This document shows, one piece after another, positions 7,306-14,284 of a stretch of 64,000 bases of DNA; position 1 is the stretch's first letter; the number at the start of each line of letters is the position of its first letter. The notes below the pieces were generated by a model. It was not told where the DNA came from, did no database searches, and saw nothing but the letters and a program-made list of their open reading frames with translations. The position numbers and the translations under genes are program-made. The stretch lies in contig NZ_JAJAVB010000035.1 in assembly GCF_020615385.1 (NCBI RefSeq), positions 1 to 64,000 on the forward strand, in the 5' to 3' direction. Source of the stretch: Jiella soli. Its GTDB lineage: Bacteria; Pseudomonadota; Alphaproteobacteria; Rhizobiales; Rhizobiaceae.

Positions 7306-7658
7306 GATTGCGGGTGCAGACAGGGCCGGCCTTCTGAATTTGACGAAAAAATCTGAAGCGCCCCCTCGATAGTTTTGCGGCAGAGCCTCCCCCCGTGCCC
7401 CCTATGGATCTCCACCACGTCAGCGCTTCGGGAAAGCGGGCGCCACCTGTGCTCGATCTTCCCGGACCGCCGAGCGCATCCCCTTGCGTCGTCCGCAGCT
7501 CGATTGATCATTACAGACAGGGCGCATGGTCCGCCGGGTGGCTCTTGGTTGCCGGCTTGCTCGCACGGCCGAGCTGCGTCCCCAGTGATGCAGCGACGGC
7601 GGCTCCACAGCGTGGGCAAAACACGGCTGACAACCCTGCCTTTCGATCGGCAGGATCT
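7306..7658. other. Intergenic stretch without a gene
   Basis: No convincing coding frame lies between the MmeI-like remnant and the recombinase control region. The only recognised element is the second direct repeat copy at 7344-7373. Confidence 0.5.
7344..7373. repeat. Direct repeat, right copy (30 bp)
   Basis: Same sequence as 5172-5200 except for one added C in the C run. Upstream and downstream flanks of the two copies are unrelated, so the repeat is about 29 bases and well bounded. Confidence 0.6.
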
Positions 7659-7776
7659 GTCCGCTAGGGCATACCTCATCGGACAGGCCCAGCGGCCTCT
7701 GCTAAGCGTCCGCTAGGGTTGACATCCGCATTTCGGACGTTCATCTTTTCGGACGTGAACTCAACGGACAGTCCGG
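7659..7776 (+). promoter_or_regulatory. Candidate res site and promoter of the serine recombinase
   Basis: The 11-mer GTCCGCTAGGG occurs at 7659-7669 and 7708-7718. CGGAC boxes occur at 7680, 7734, 7750 and 7765, the last merging into a GTCCGG at 7771. TTTCGGACGT is directly repeated (about 7732 and 7748). A perfect TTGACA lies at 7719-7724 between these boxes. Clustered short repeats upstream of a resolvase gene are the usual layout of its recombination and autoregulatory site. The -10 box is weak. Confidence 0.5.
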
Positions 7777-7784
7777 AACAGCCT

Positions 7785-8432
7785 ATGGCGACCATCTTTT
7801 ATGCCCGCGTGTCAACGTCGGAACAGACGCTCTCGCATCAACAGGTTCAAGCGGAGGCGGCGGGTTTCACCTTCGACGCCGTTGTGGCCGATCACGGCGT
7901 GTCGGGCGTTGCCGTGAGGATGCGGGATCGGCCGGAGGGCCGGCGGCTCTTCGACATGCTCCGCCCCGGTGACACGCTTGTGGTCCGCTGGGTGGACCGC
8001 CTGGGTCGCAACTATCAGGACGTCACCGACACCATCCGGGAGTTCGTGCGGCGGGGCGTCACCATCCGCACCATCATCAACGGGATGATCTTCGACGGGC
8101 GGCCTAAGGACCCAATGCAGGAGGCCGTGAGAGACGCGCTGATAGCCTTTATGGCGGCAACGGCACAGGCGCAGGCAGAGGCCACGAAAGAGGCTCAGCG
8201 GGCCGGTATTGAGGCTGCAAAGGGCAAGGCAGAGGGAGGCGCCGGGGCGGCGTACCGGGGGCGGAAACCATCGTTCACGCGTGAGCAAGTGGAGGCTGTG
8301 AGGGGCTTGCTCGGGAAGGAAACTGGCATCGCGGAGATCGCGCGTACGGTCGGGCTATCGCGCCAGACGGTCTATCGGATCAAGGACGATCCGGCCGGCA
8401 CGGACGCGGCGCTCGCGGCATGGTCGGCATAG
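7785..8432 (+). CDS. Serine recombinase, resolvase/invertase family
   Basis: A 215-residue recombinase of the small resolvase/invertase class. MATIFYARVSTSEQ carries the nucleophilic serine (S10) and upstream Arg. DHGVSGVAVRMRDRP and GDTLVVRWVDRLGRN follow, with the catalytic arginines, then a long E helix (about 125-165). The C-terminal HTH is ETGIAEIARTVGLSRQTVYRI. The ATG at 7785 is chosen because the domain starts exactly there; an upstream in-frame start would lie on the TTGACA. The gene is intact. Its likely site is the group of GTCCG boxes just upstream. Possible roles are dimer resolution, inversion or mobility of the surrounding segment; no Tn3-type transposase accompanies it. Confidence 0.9.
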   Translation: MATIFYARVSTSEQTLSHQQVQAEAAGFTFDAVVADHGVSGVAVRMRDRPEGRRLFDMLRPGDTLVVRWVDRLGRNYQDVTDTIREFVRRGVTIRTIINGMIFDGRPKDPMQEAVRDALIAFMAATAQAQAEATKEAQRAGIEAAKGKAEGGAGAAYRGRKPSFTREQVEAVRGLLGKETGIAEIARTVGLSRQTVYRIKDDPAGTDAALAAWSA

Positions 8433-8446
8433 AAAGGGGTCGGAAG

Positions 8447-8530
8447 ATGACAACGTTCGCTATCATTCTTCAATGCTTCCTCTTTGGGGCCGGCACCTTC
8501 TTTGTGATCCGCAGCCTGTTCTGGCCGTGA
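8447..8530 (+). CDS. Small single-TM peptide behind the recombinase
   Basis: A 27-residue peptide, MTTFAIILQCFLFGAGTF followed by FVIRSLFWP, starts 14 bases after the recombinase stop behind GGGGTCGGAAG. It is one hydrophobic segment with a C-terminal arginine. The good ribosome site and tight spacing support translation. It overlaps the 3' extension of the opposite BRO frame, which is itself probably not functional there. Function unknown. Confidence 0.45.
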   Translation: MTTFAIILQCFLFGAGTFFVIRSLFWP

Positions 8531-8580
8531 CAGCGCCGACGGAAGGCGTAGCGAGCGGGACGCGAGATAGCACAACCATT

Positions 8581-8602
8581 GTGTCCCCTTTTTCGGGGAC
8601 AC
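8581..8602. terminator. Perfect hairpin between converging transcripts
   Basis: GTGTCCCC (8581-8588) and GGGGACAC (8595-8602) form a perfect 8-bp stem with a TTTTTC loop. It sits where the BRO homology ends and between the converging recombinase/peptide and BRO transcripts. It may act as a bidirectional terminator or may be the end of a lost mobile element. No T run follows. Confidence 0.35.
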
Positions 8603-9010
8603 TCCTAGGACACGAGCGTCCTCGCTCATCTCGCCCGTGGCGACCTTCTCCTCGCCCATCACGTAGGCGCCGTCCTTGCGGATCGCCGGGAGGACGTCGC
8701 GCGTCACCCAGTCCTGAAAGGCCCTCGCCTGCGGCTTGTCGCTGCGCATGACGAGCTTGTAGAGGCCGCTTTCGGAGATGACGCTTGTCCGCTGTGTTCC
8801 GCCGGGGGTGTAGATCGGTTCTACCCCCTTCTCGTCCGACGAGAGCGGCCGGATCGCCGTCGTCTTGTTGGCGATCTCCAGGACGCGGCAGACGTCGGCG
8901 GCCACGAACCACGGGGCCCCGGCGAGGGTCAGCGCCCGCAGCGTAACGCCCTGGAAGTCGAAGGCGAAGGTGTTGTCGTTTGCGTTCTGCATTTAAGAGG
9001 CCCTTTCGGG

Positions 9011-9040
9011 CAAAGAAAAAGGGCCCCGGATGGAGCCCTT
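9011..9040 (-). terminator. Rho-independent terminator of the acyltransferase gene
   Basis: On the minus strand AAGGGC (9040-9035) pairs with GCCCTT (9024-9019), with three extra G/C pairs possible inside, and TTTCTTT follows. It lies 30 bases after the acyltransferase stop and just upstream of the BRO start codon, so it separates the two minus-strand genes. Confidence 0.65.
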
Positions 9041-9068
9041 AAGAGGTGGTGGTCAGGTGTTGGAGGGG

Positions 9069-10103
9069 TCAGCCGGCAGCGGGGTGGCCCACCGCCTTCC
9101 GATCTCCGAAGCTATGGAGGAGCGTTGAGATGCTCCTTCCCAGCTCGATCCCAGGCTTCTCGACGACGACGTAGGCGAACCGTGCCACGCTGTACGTCAT
9201 GGCTCCGAACAGGAGGAACCAGCCTAGGGTCGCTTCGTGCGGGAAGAGCTGCACGAAGGTCCAATGGAAGAGGTAGAAGCCGTAGCCGACCTCGCCAATC
9301 TTCCGAAGCGGGGTGACGCTCAGGAGCGCCTTCAGGAAGTTCCGCTCGGTGCCAAGCGCCCAGACCATGCAGGCCCCCACGCAGGCCGCGATGGGTGCCG
9401 GGCTCTGGGCAGCGAAGTTCACGCCGGGGCCGGCCCGCAGGGACAGCCAGTAGAGCACAGCAGCGAAGCCCGCGACGAGGCCAGCCATTCCCGCGTTGGC
9501 GACCAGCGGGCGCAGGGTGCGGAGCCAGGGCTGGACGACGGGATAGGCGAAGCACAGGGCCATCCCGATCAGGAATGGCGCGACGAAGAACGGCATGTAC
9601 GCGCTGATTGCCGGCACCGCGACCACGTCCACGGTGAGAACCCGGCCGACCACAGCCGCCGCCGCCAGAAGGAGCCCGGCAACCGCCAGCGGGAAGCGGC
9701 GCAACGGGAGGATGAGGAGCGCCAGGAACGGCAGCACGCCGTAGAAGAGAAGCTCCTGATTGATCGTCCAGAGATGGCCGGCGCCTCGGAAGAGGACGAG
9801 CTGATTGTAGACGAACTCGCTCGTCATCCCGGCGGCGTAGCCGTAGGAGACCACGAAGACTGCGTAGAGCGGCAGGATGCGCATCACGCGCCGCACCAGA
9901 AACGCGAGGACGTTGAGAGGCCGGTATGCCTCGTCGCTGGACACGAACGGCGTCGTCAGGAGGAAGGCGCTGAGGACGAAGAAGGCCCACACGGCGACTG
10001 TACCGGTGGGCTCGGGGGCAAGGTGAACATGACTGGCGAGGACGGCAGAGGCCGCCACTCCACGGAGCCCGTCGAGCGCCGCGATGTGTGATTTATTACT
10101 CAA
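9069..10103 (-). CDS. Acyltransferase-3 (OafA/YrhL-like) membrane protein
   Basis: Acyltransferase-3 proteins move acyl groups, often acetyl, onto surface sugars from the inner membrane. The 344 residues begin IAALDGLRGVAASAVLASHVHL, with the family's R and H motif, continue WAFFVLSAFLLTTPF and RRVMRILPLY (R-x-x-R-I-x-P), and then about ten membrane helices. YGFYLFHWTFVQL near residue 280 is the late conserved helix. No C-terminal SGNH domain is present. It stands alone in the island with its own terminator. In phages and islands such genes alter the O-antigen or capsule, which can block reinfection; that role here is inferred from context. Confidence 0.85.
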   Translation of the reverse strand: MSNKSHIAALDGLRGVAASAVLASHVHLAPEPTGTVAVWAFFVLSAFLLTTPFVSSDEAYRPLNVLAFLVRRVMRILPLYAVFVVSYGYAAGMTSEFVYNQLVLFRGAGHLWTINQELLFYGVLPFLALLILPLRRFPLAVAGLLLAAAAVVGRVLTVDVVAVPAISAYMPFFVAPFLIGMALCFAYPVVQPWLRTLRPLVANAGMAGLVAGFAAVLYWLSLRAGPGVNFAAQSPAPIAACVGACMVWALGTERNFLKALLSVTPLRKIGEVGYGFYLFHWTFVQLFPHEATLGWFLLFGAMTYSVARFAYVVVEKPGIELGRSISTLLHSFGDRKAVGHPAAG

Positions 10104-10443
10104 CGTAAAATACCCTTAGCAACCCTCAATAGCAGGACCCTGTCCGCATCGAAGGCAAACTGCAAGTGAGCAATTACTGCCGCCGAGAGCTATCTTGCGG
10201 GTGTTGCAAACTGGCCACCGGCCGGTGCCTCGTGGCCCGATTTCATACCTGACGGCCACGTTCCAGCATTTGCACGTGCTCTTGGACGATCCGCCGCAAA
10301 CGGCAGCCCGCGTCTAGCTGTTTTCAAGCATGTAGCGGACCGGCGAAGCCTTCACGGCAGTCCGAAACCATACCCACAGGCCCCGTGCGGATCATCCCGG
10401 CGGGGCCTTTTCTTTGACCGGCTCCACAACCTGAAAGAGATTA
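10104..10443. other. Divergent intergenic region
   Basis: About 340 bases between the divergent acyltransferase and HNH-like genes. It should hold both promoters, but none stands out by sequence. The one clear element is a plus-strand terminator at 10379-10415, just ahead of the HNH-like gene. Confidence 0.5.
10379..10415 (+). terminator. Terminator or attenuator upstream of the HNH-like gene
   Basis: GGCCCCG (10379-10385) pairs with CGGGGCC (10401-10407), followed by TTTTCTTT. It is oriented to stop plus-strand transcripts 29 bases before the ATG at 10444. No plus-strand gene lies within 1.8 kb upstream. It could attenuate a leader transcript of the HNH-like gene, end a small RNA from 10104-10378, or be a remnant. 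Confidence 0.6.
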
Positions 10444-10911
10444 ATGAAATCATCACAACGCCCCTCCCCAATGCGGACGCATGACGTGTATGGTCGCGCC
10501 ATCGTGCGCGTCCCAATGGACCGGAATGGGGACCGGTGGGCGATCGTAGAGGCCGCCGACTTTGATCGGCTCGTGGCCGAGGGCGTGAGCCTAACTTGGT
10601 TTCTGAACGCATCGGGGCCGAGCCGGGCCTATGTCAAAGCATCGCAAGCCGGCGCGAGCGGCAGGCTCGTCTCTGTCCCGCGCATCATCCTGCGGGCCGG
10701 ACCTAAAGAGGTCGTACGGTACGTCACGACGGACCACCTCGACCTTCGGCATTCGAACCTTCGGCTGGCGAAGGGCAGAGCAAAACGGGCGGACGGGGCG
10801 ATCGTCCGGGCGGCGCAGGACGCGGCGGAGTTCGGGAGGGCGGCGTCGGCCCGGCGAACGGCGACGACAGCAATTGAACCTTCCGAGTTCACCGCTCGCG
10901 AGGTCGCGTAA
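10444..10911 (+). CDS. Phage HNH-like protein with degenerate active site
   Basis: The 155 residues follow the layout of phage HNH homing-type proteins. DVYGRAIVRVPMDRNGDRWAI resembles the leading beta strands, VPRIILRAGPKEVVRYVTTD the first part of the finger, and HLDLRHSNLRLAKGRAKRA the N-N-R helix. In active members VVDHxNGD supplies the catalytic His and metal ligands. Here it reads VVRYVTTD, so the histidine is gone. Binding without cleavage is possible. The gene is immediately followed by the HTH gene (stop 10909-10911, start 10912), so they form one unit. The tail is rich in Arg and Ala. Confidence 0.55.
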   Translation: MKSSQRPSPMRTHDVYGRAIVRVPMDRNGDRWAIVEAADFDRLVAEGVSLTWFLNASGPSRAYVKASQAGASGRLVSVPRIILRAGPKEVVRYVTTDHLDLRHSNLRLAKGRAKRADGAIVRAAQDAAEFGRAASARRTATTAIEPSEFTAREVA

Positions 10912-11523
10912 ATGGAGTACGTACGCGAGGAGTTAGACCGCTCCACGGGGATGCTTGAGACAGTAAGCCTCGGTCAGTGGATCACAGTGACAGAATTCGG
11001 CGAGATGATGGGTGTCGGCAGCCGCCGAGTGAGGTCGGTTCTTCGAGAGATGGGCTTTCTTCAGATCGAGGGAACCGGCTACCACTCGCGTCACCGGATA
11101 ACGCCGGGTGCTGTCGATGCCGGGCTCGGGCTCAGACACGATCGGAGAGGCAAGTTTCCTTTCGATGTCATCTCGCCGGCCGGTCAAAGGTGGATCGAAA
11201 GCAGGTGGTCGGATGCAGTCACGTCTCTCGAGGAACGAGAGCGAGCGAGTTCGTCCGTTTCCGTGGCGAAAGAAGCGCTAGCGGCTTTCACGCGGCGGCG
11301 CGGAGTTGAGAAGCTCGACCCTGCAACGTCGATCCTATGGCTCGCCGATCACTTTCCGTACCTCTCTCAGACGGAAGTCGCGCTGGTCGTCGACGTTACC
11401 CAGCAACTCGTCAGCAAGGCTCGCACCAAACGTATGACGCAGCTCGCTGCCCGCGGTGCTCTACTCTCAATTGGCGGTCCTCGCTGGGGCCCTCATCCGC
11501 GTGATCGGAGAGGGAAGGATTGA
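10912..11523 (+). CDS. Phage-type DNA-binding protein with two helix-turn-helix segments
   Basis: A 203-residue protein whose start abuts the stop of the HNH-like gene. Residues about 22-100 resemble the ANT/KilA-C domain of phage antirepressors: WITVTEFGEMMGVGSRRVRS, then LREMGFL, YHSRHRITPGAVDAGLG and ISPAGQRWIESRW (the usual T-x-x-G-x-x-W close). Near 150-180, FPYLSQTEVALVVDVTQQLVSKARTKR looks like a second HTH. It is probably a transcription regulator of the island or of its former phage. No full antirepressor N-domain is fused; a BRO-N domain exists separately at 8372-8992. Confidence 0.5.
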   Translation: MEYVREELDRSTGMLETVSLGQWITVTEFGEMMGVGSRRVRSVLREMGFLQIEGTGYHSRHRITPGAVDAGLGLRHDRRGKFPFDVISPAGQRWIESRWSDAVTSLEERERASSSVSVAKEALAAFTRRRGVEKLDPATSILWLADHFPYLSQTEVALVVDVTQQLVSKARTKRMTQLAARGALLSIGGPRWGPHPRDRRGKD

Positions 11524-11676
11524 GGAGGACGAGGCGGAGGGGGTCTGTCGATGCAGGGCACCTCGTCCGACCGTCAATCGGAAATCATCAGAACACCCCG
11601 TGCTGTTACGGACATATTACCTAAGCCCACAACCTCCCGAAAAACGTCCACCGCCAAGCGCGGAAATAGGAGACAC

Positions 11677-12162
11677 ATGACTTCAACAAGCATCGAGCGT
11701 CCGCGAACGGTCGTTCACACTGACGGCGCCTGCGTCGGCAATCCGGGGCCTGGAGGCTGGGCGGCAGTCATCCATGTGCCCGGCGACAACCGTGCAACGT
11801 CGCAGACCCGTACGGTCTCAGGCGGGCACCCCGACACGACGAACAATCGAATGGAAATGGCTGCCGTCATCGGCGCTCTCCGCGCCCTTCCGAAGGGCAC
11901 GCTGCGGATCGTCAGCGATAGCCAATACGTCATCAAGGGGATCACCGAGTGGCTTCGACCTTGGAAGTCGCGCGGCTGGCGCAACGCCGAGGGCAAGGCG
12001 GTGAAGAACCGGGATCTATGGGAGGAGCTCGATCACCTCACGGCCGGCCGGGATATCGAATGGAAGTGGACAAAGGGCCATGCGGGGACCCCGGAGAACG
12101 AAGAAGCCGACCGTCTGGCGAACGCGGAGGCGATGGCATGGGCAGCGCGGGCGGTGGCATAG
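11677..12162 (+). CDS. rnhA: Ribonuclease HI
   Basis: RNase HI cuts the RNA strand of RNA-DNA hybrids. The 161-residue protein has the complete catalytic set: D16 in HTDGACVGNPGPGGWAA, E60 in NNRMEM, D81 in SDSQYVIKG and D145 in NEEADRLAN, with H135 in KGHAGTP. The basic handle WLRPWKSRGWRNAEGKAVKN is also present. The ATG at 11677 lies behind AATAGGAG; an in-frame start at 11551 adds 42 residues without similarity. It is carried by the island, so it is probably an extra copy next to the chromosomal rnhA. It may serve replication or remove R-loops for a phage or plasmid. Confidence 0.92.
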   Translation: MTSTSIERPRTVVHTDGACVGNPGPGGWAAVIHVPGDNRATSQTRTVSGGHPDTTNNRMEMAAVIGALRALPKGTLRIVSDSQYVIKGITEWLRPWKSRGWRNAEGKAVKNRDLWEELDHLTAGRDIEWKWTKGHAGTPENEEADRLANAEAMAWAARAVA

Positions 12163-12181
12163 CCGCCCCCTGCCGTTGCAT

Positions 12182-13846
12182 TCAACAAGGCGGGATGGGA
12201 ATCCTGGCCACGGCATCCGCGAGTGATTTCAGATCGGCATGGCGATATTTGCTGGCTTCGCCGGCCGTGACGTGTCCCTGGATGGTGTCGGCGATGCTGT
12301 CAGCGACGCCGACCCTGATTGCCACCGTTTTGAACCAATGGCGGAACGCATGGTTCGGTGCTTTGCGTCGATCCCTGAAGCCTTGCTCGCGTATCCAGGC
12401 AGCGAGCCGGTTCGTGACACCCTTGCTCGCATGCTTTCTTCCCGCCTTCCCCGAAGATCGGCGATAGAAGAGAGGGCCGTCGCCCTTTGCCTTGACGAAG
12501 TCGAGGAAGCCCGACGAGACGAGGTCCGGGTGCAAAGGGACTTCCCTCTCACTTCCTTCGTTCTTCAGGCTCCCGCCGTCCTCCGCCGGCGCAATCTTCA
12601 GCACGTGGAGCCCTTCCTTTTCGACCACGCGCTTGCCCCAGAGCTGTGCCAATTCGCCTACGCGGGCGCCAGTGCAGGCAAGCAATAGAGGAAGCCATCT
12701 CCGATCCGCTCTTTCCTCTTTCGCAGCGAGTGTGAGAAGACGTGCGACTTCCTCATCCGCGTACGGCAGCATTGAAGTCCCGGCTTGGCTCTTCCTCGCC
12801 ACCCGGACGCCGTCTGCAGGGTTCTCGACAAGGAGCCTGTTTCGGCAGGCGTAGCTGAAGAGTGTCTTGGCGCAGCCCAGATAGCTGTCGTTCACGGTCT
12901 TCGCCGAGCGCCCGTTCGCGACGGCCTTGTCTTTCCACGCGACAATGTCTTCGGGATTGATCTGACGGATGTCATTCGCTTTCCCGCCCAGATGCAGCGA
13001 GAGGTTCCGAACGACGCCCCGCCACGTAGATAGCGTTGAGGCGGCTGGCTTAACTTCCTCCGCCCATTTCTCGAAAAGTCCGTCCAGTGAAACTGCGCCT
13101 GTCGACTTCGAGAAGACGGGAAACCGGGCTGCCTTCGGATCGGGCGAGTAGTCGCCACGAGCATGCCTCTTGAGTGTGAGCGCCGCATCCGTCAGTGCTT
13201 GATCGACCTGGACAAGGAGCCGAGCGCGGGTGTCGTGATCGACGACAAGACAGTGCTTCTGGAGAACCCAGCTTGCCAGGAGGCCGTAGCGCCGCTCCAA
13301 CCCAGAAACCTCATCGCGCTTCGGCAACGCGTTCACACCGGCGGTAAGGTTTTCACCAAACCGCTCTGCGGCGGCACCGGCAGGATCAATTTCGCCGGCC
13401 GACAAGACAGGGACGTCGTTCAACAAGCGGCCCTCCCTCGCCGCGCGATTAAACGCCTTGAGCGCTGCCCATTGGTCGGACGAGCCGGGATTTTCCTCGA
13501 ACTTGTCGACATACAGCCGGTAGATCTCGCCAGAGAGGGCGACCAGCATCTTGTGCGATAAACCGGACGGTTCGCGGCGGAGGGCATCGAACCAGCGTTC
13601 CGCCTGAGAATTTGCGACGGAAAGACGGTAACTGGCGACGGCAGGGTCGCGGGTCCGGAGACTGAATTTCAGATAGATGCCGGCTCGGGCCGTGAACGTG
13701 ATCGCAGGCGAGGAGGACGACGCAGGTACCTCAACTTGGAAGTACTCGCCCCGCGCACGAGCGGCGATGTCGGTCGGGACCCGCCTTCGAAACTGCGCTG
13801 ATGAGGAGTTCTCTCGCGTAGTCGGTCGTGTCATCCGGAGAACCAT
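12182..13846 (-). CDS. Tyrosine recombinase (integrase) of the island
   Basis: A 554-residue phage-type integrase with a long N-terminal part (about 1-240, including FRRRVPTDIAARARGEYF and FSLRTRDPAVASYRLSVANS), a core-binding domain (about 250-350) and a catalytic domain. The catalytic residues are seen: Arg in LACTGARVGELAQL, Lys in the NEGSEREVPLHP hairpin region, H499 and R502 in HAFRHWFK, H525 in IQGH and Y534 in ASKYRH. It starts 68 bases from the 23-bp att repeat at the tRNA and is read away from the tRNA, as expected for the enzyme that inserted the island. It appears intact, so excision may still occur. Confidence 0.92.
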   Translation of the reverse strand: MVLRMTRPTTRENSSSAQFRRRVPTDIAARARGEYFQVEVPASSSSPAITFTARAGIYLKFSLRTRDPAVASYRLSVANSQAERWFDALRREPSGLSHKMLVALSGEIYRLYVDKFEENPGSSDQWAALKAFNRAAREGRLLNDVPVLSAGEIDPAGAAAERFGENLTAGVNALPKRDEVSGLERRYGLLASWVLQKHCLVVDHDTRARLLVQVDQALTDAALTLKRHARGDYSPDPKAARFPVFSKSTGAVSLDGLFEKWAEEVKPAASTLSTWRGVVRNLSLHLGGKANDIRQINPEDIVAWKDKAVANGRSAKTVNDSYLGCAKTLFSYACRNRLLVENPADGVRVARKSQAGTSMLPYADEEVARLLTLAAKEERADRRWLPLLLACTGARVGELAQLWGKRVVEKEGLHVLKIAPAEDGGSLKNEGSEREVPLHPDLVSSGFLDFVKAKGDGPLFYRRSSGKAGRKHASKGVTNRLAAWIREQGFRDRRKAPNHAFRHWFKTVAIRVGVADSIADTIQGHVTAGEASKYRHADLKSLADAVARIPIPPC

Positions 13847-13913
13847 GTGCTCGGCCTTGTGCCCCAGTGGGCGGCCTGCAATTCCTTGGTTTCCAGCATT
13901 TCAATACGTTATC

Positions 13914-13936
13914 GGGGAATGGTGCCCAGGAAAGGA
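13914..13936. repeat. att site, right copy at the tRNA-Leu 3' end
   Basis: The last 17 bases of tRNA-Leu(CAG) (T-arm 3' side, acceptor strand and CCA, 13920-13936) plus six downstream bases form the repeat. The identical copy lies at 4236-4258. Because the tRNA remains whole, this copy restores the gene after integration. Confidence 0.88.
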
Positions 13937-14004
13937 CTCGAACCTTCACGCCTCGCGGCACACGGACCTGAACCGTGCGCGTCTACCAATTCCGCCACCT
14001 GGGC
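13920..14004 (-). tRNA. trnL-CAG: tRNA-Leu (CAG)
   Basis: Read on the minus strand, the acceptor GCCCAGG pairs with CCTGGGC and is followed by ACCA, so CCA is encoded. The D-arm contains GGCGGAATTGGTAGACGC. The anticodon stem CACGG/CCGTG closes the loop TTCAGGT with anticodon CAG. A variable arm of class II length follows, and the T-arm holds GGTTCGAGTCC. The gene is 85 bases and complete. It is the integration target of the island. Confidence 0.97.
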
Positions 14005-14284
14005 TCGGCGGGGACCTGTAGAGGGGGATCGATCGGCTGTCAACGCGATTCGCGTCGAAGTTTGCGAACGCCGCCCGTCCGGCAGCCGGAACCCCTGCCC
14101 GCGCCGGAAATGCCCCAACCGGGTTGCAGGCGCTTCTGCCGCCTTCACCTTGCTCCGCGAACGGGTTATGAGCACGCCAGACACAGGCGGTGGAGCCGGC
14201 CCCGGAGCAGGTGCAGCCGGAAAGTCCGGCGGCGCGCCTGCCGGTGACGGCTGAGGCAAAGGCAGAGATAGAGGGCGAGGGCAG

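Larger units (their letters stand above)
8372..8992 (-). pseudogene. BRO-N (Bro/antirepressor) domain protein, truncated
   Basis: BRO-N domains occur in phage antirepressors and bind DNA. Residues 1-110 match: GVTLRALTLAGAPWFVAADV, CRVLEIANKTTAI, ISESGLYKLVMRSDKPQA and FQDWVTRDVLPAIRKDGAYV. After about residue 128 (MSEDARVLGV, near 8610) similarity stops, and the frame runs through a hairpin and antisense to the small peptide and the recombinase 3' end. The usual C-terminal helix and second domain are missing, so I read it as a 3' truncation with a random extension. The N-terminal domain may still fold. It supports a phage origin for part of the island. Confidence 0.65.
4236..13936. mobile_element. 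Genomic island integrated at tRNA-Leu(CAG)
   Basis: A 9.7-kb unit bounded by the 23-bp direct repeats. A complete tyrosine recombinase lies at the tRNA-proximal end. Cargo includes a two-TM protein, an uncharacterised 321-aa gene, an MmeI-like pseudogene, a serine recombinase, a BRO-domain fragment, an acyltransferase, a degenerate HNH/HTH pair and an RNase HI. Several inserts are truncated and short stretches are visibly AT-richer than the flanking chromosome. No replication, transfer or structural phage gene is seen, so it looks like a decayed or satellite-type integrative element. Confidence 0.8.

Noticed and set aside
5172-7373. A complete insertion sequence or composite transposon between the direct repeats
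   Set aside because: The repeats are direct, have no visible terminal inverted repeats or target duplication, and no transposase lies between them.
8372-8610. The last 78 codons of the BRO frame as a real C-terminal domain
   Set aside because: Similarity ends at about 8610; the rest lies antisense to the small peptide and the recombinase end and crosses a hairpin.
14168-14254. A 28-codon Gly/Ala-rich frame ahead of the NDUFA9-like gene
   Set aside because: Low complexity, weak ribosome site and no recognisable feature; it may be chance in GC-rich leader sequence.
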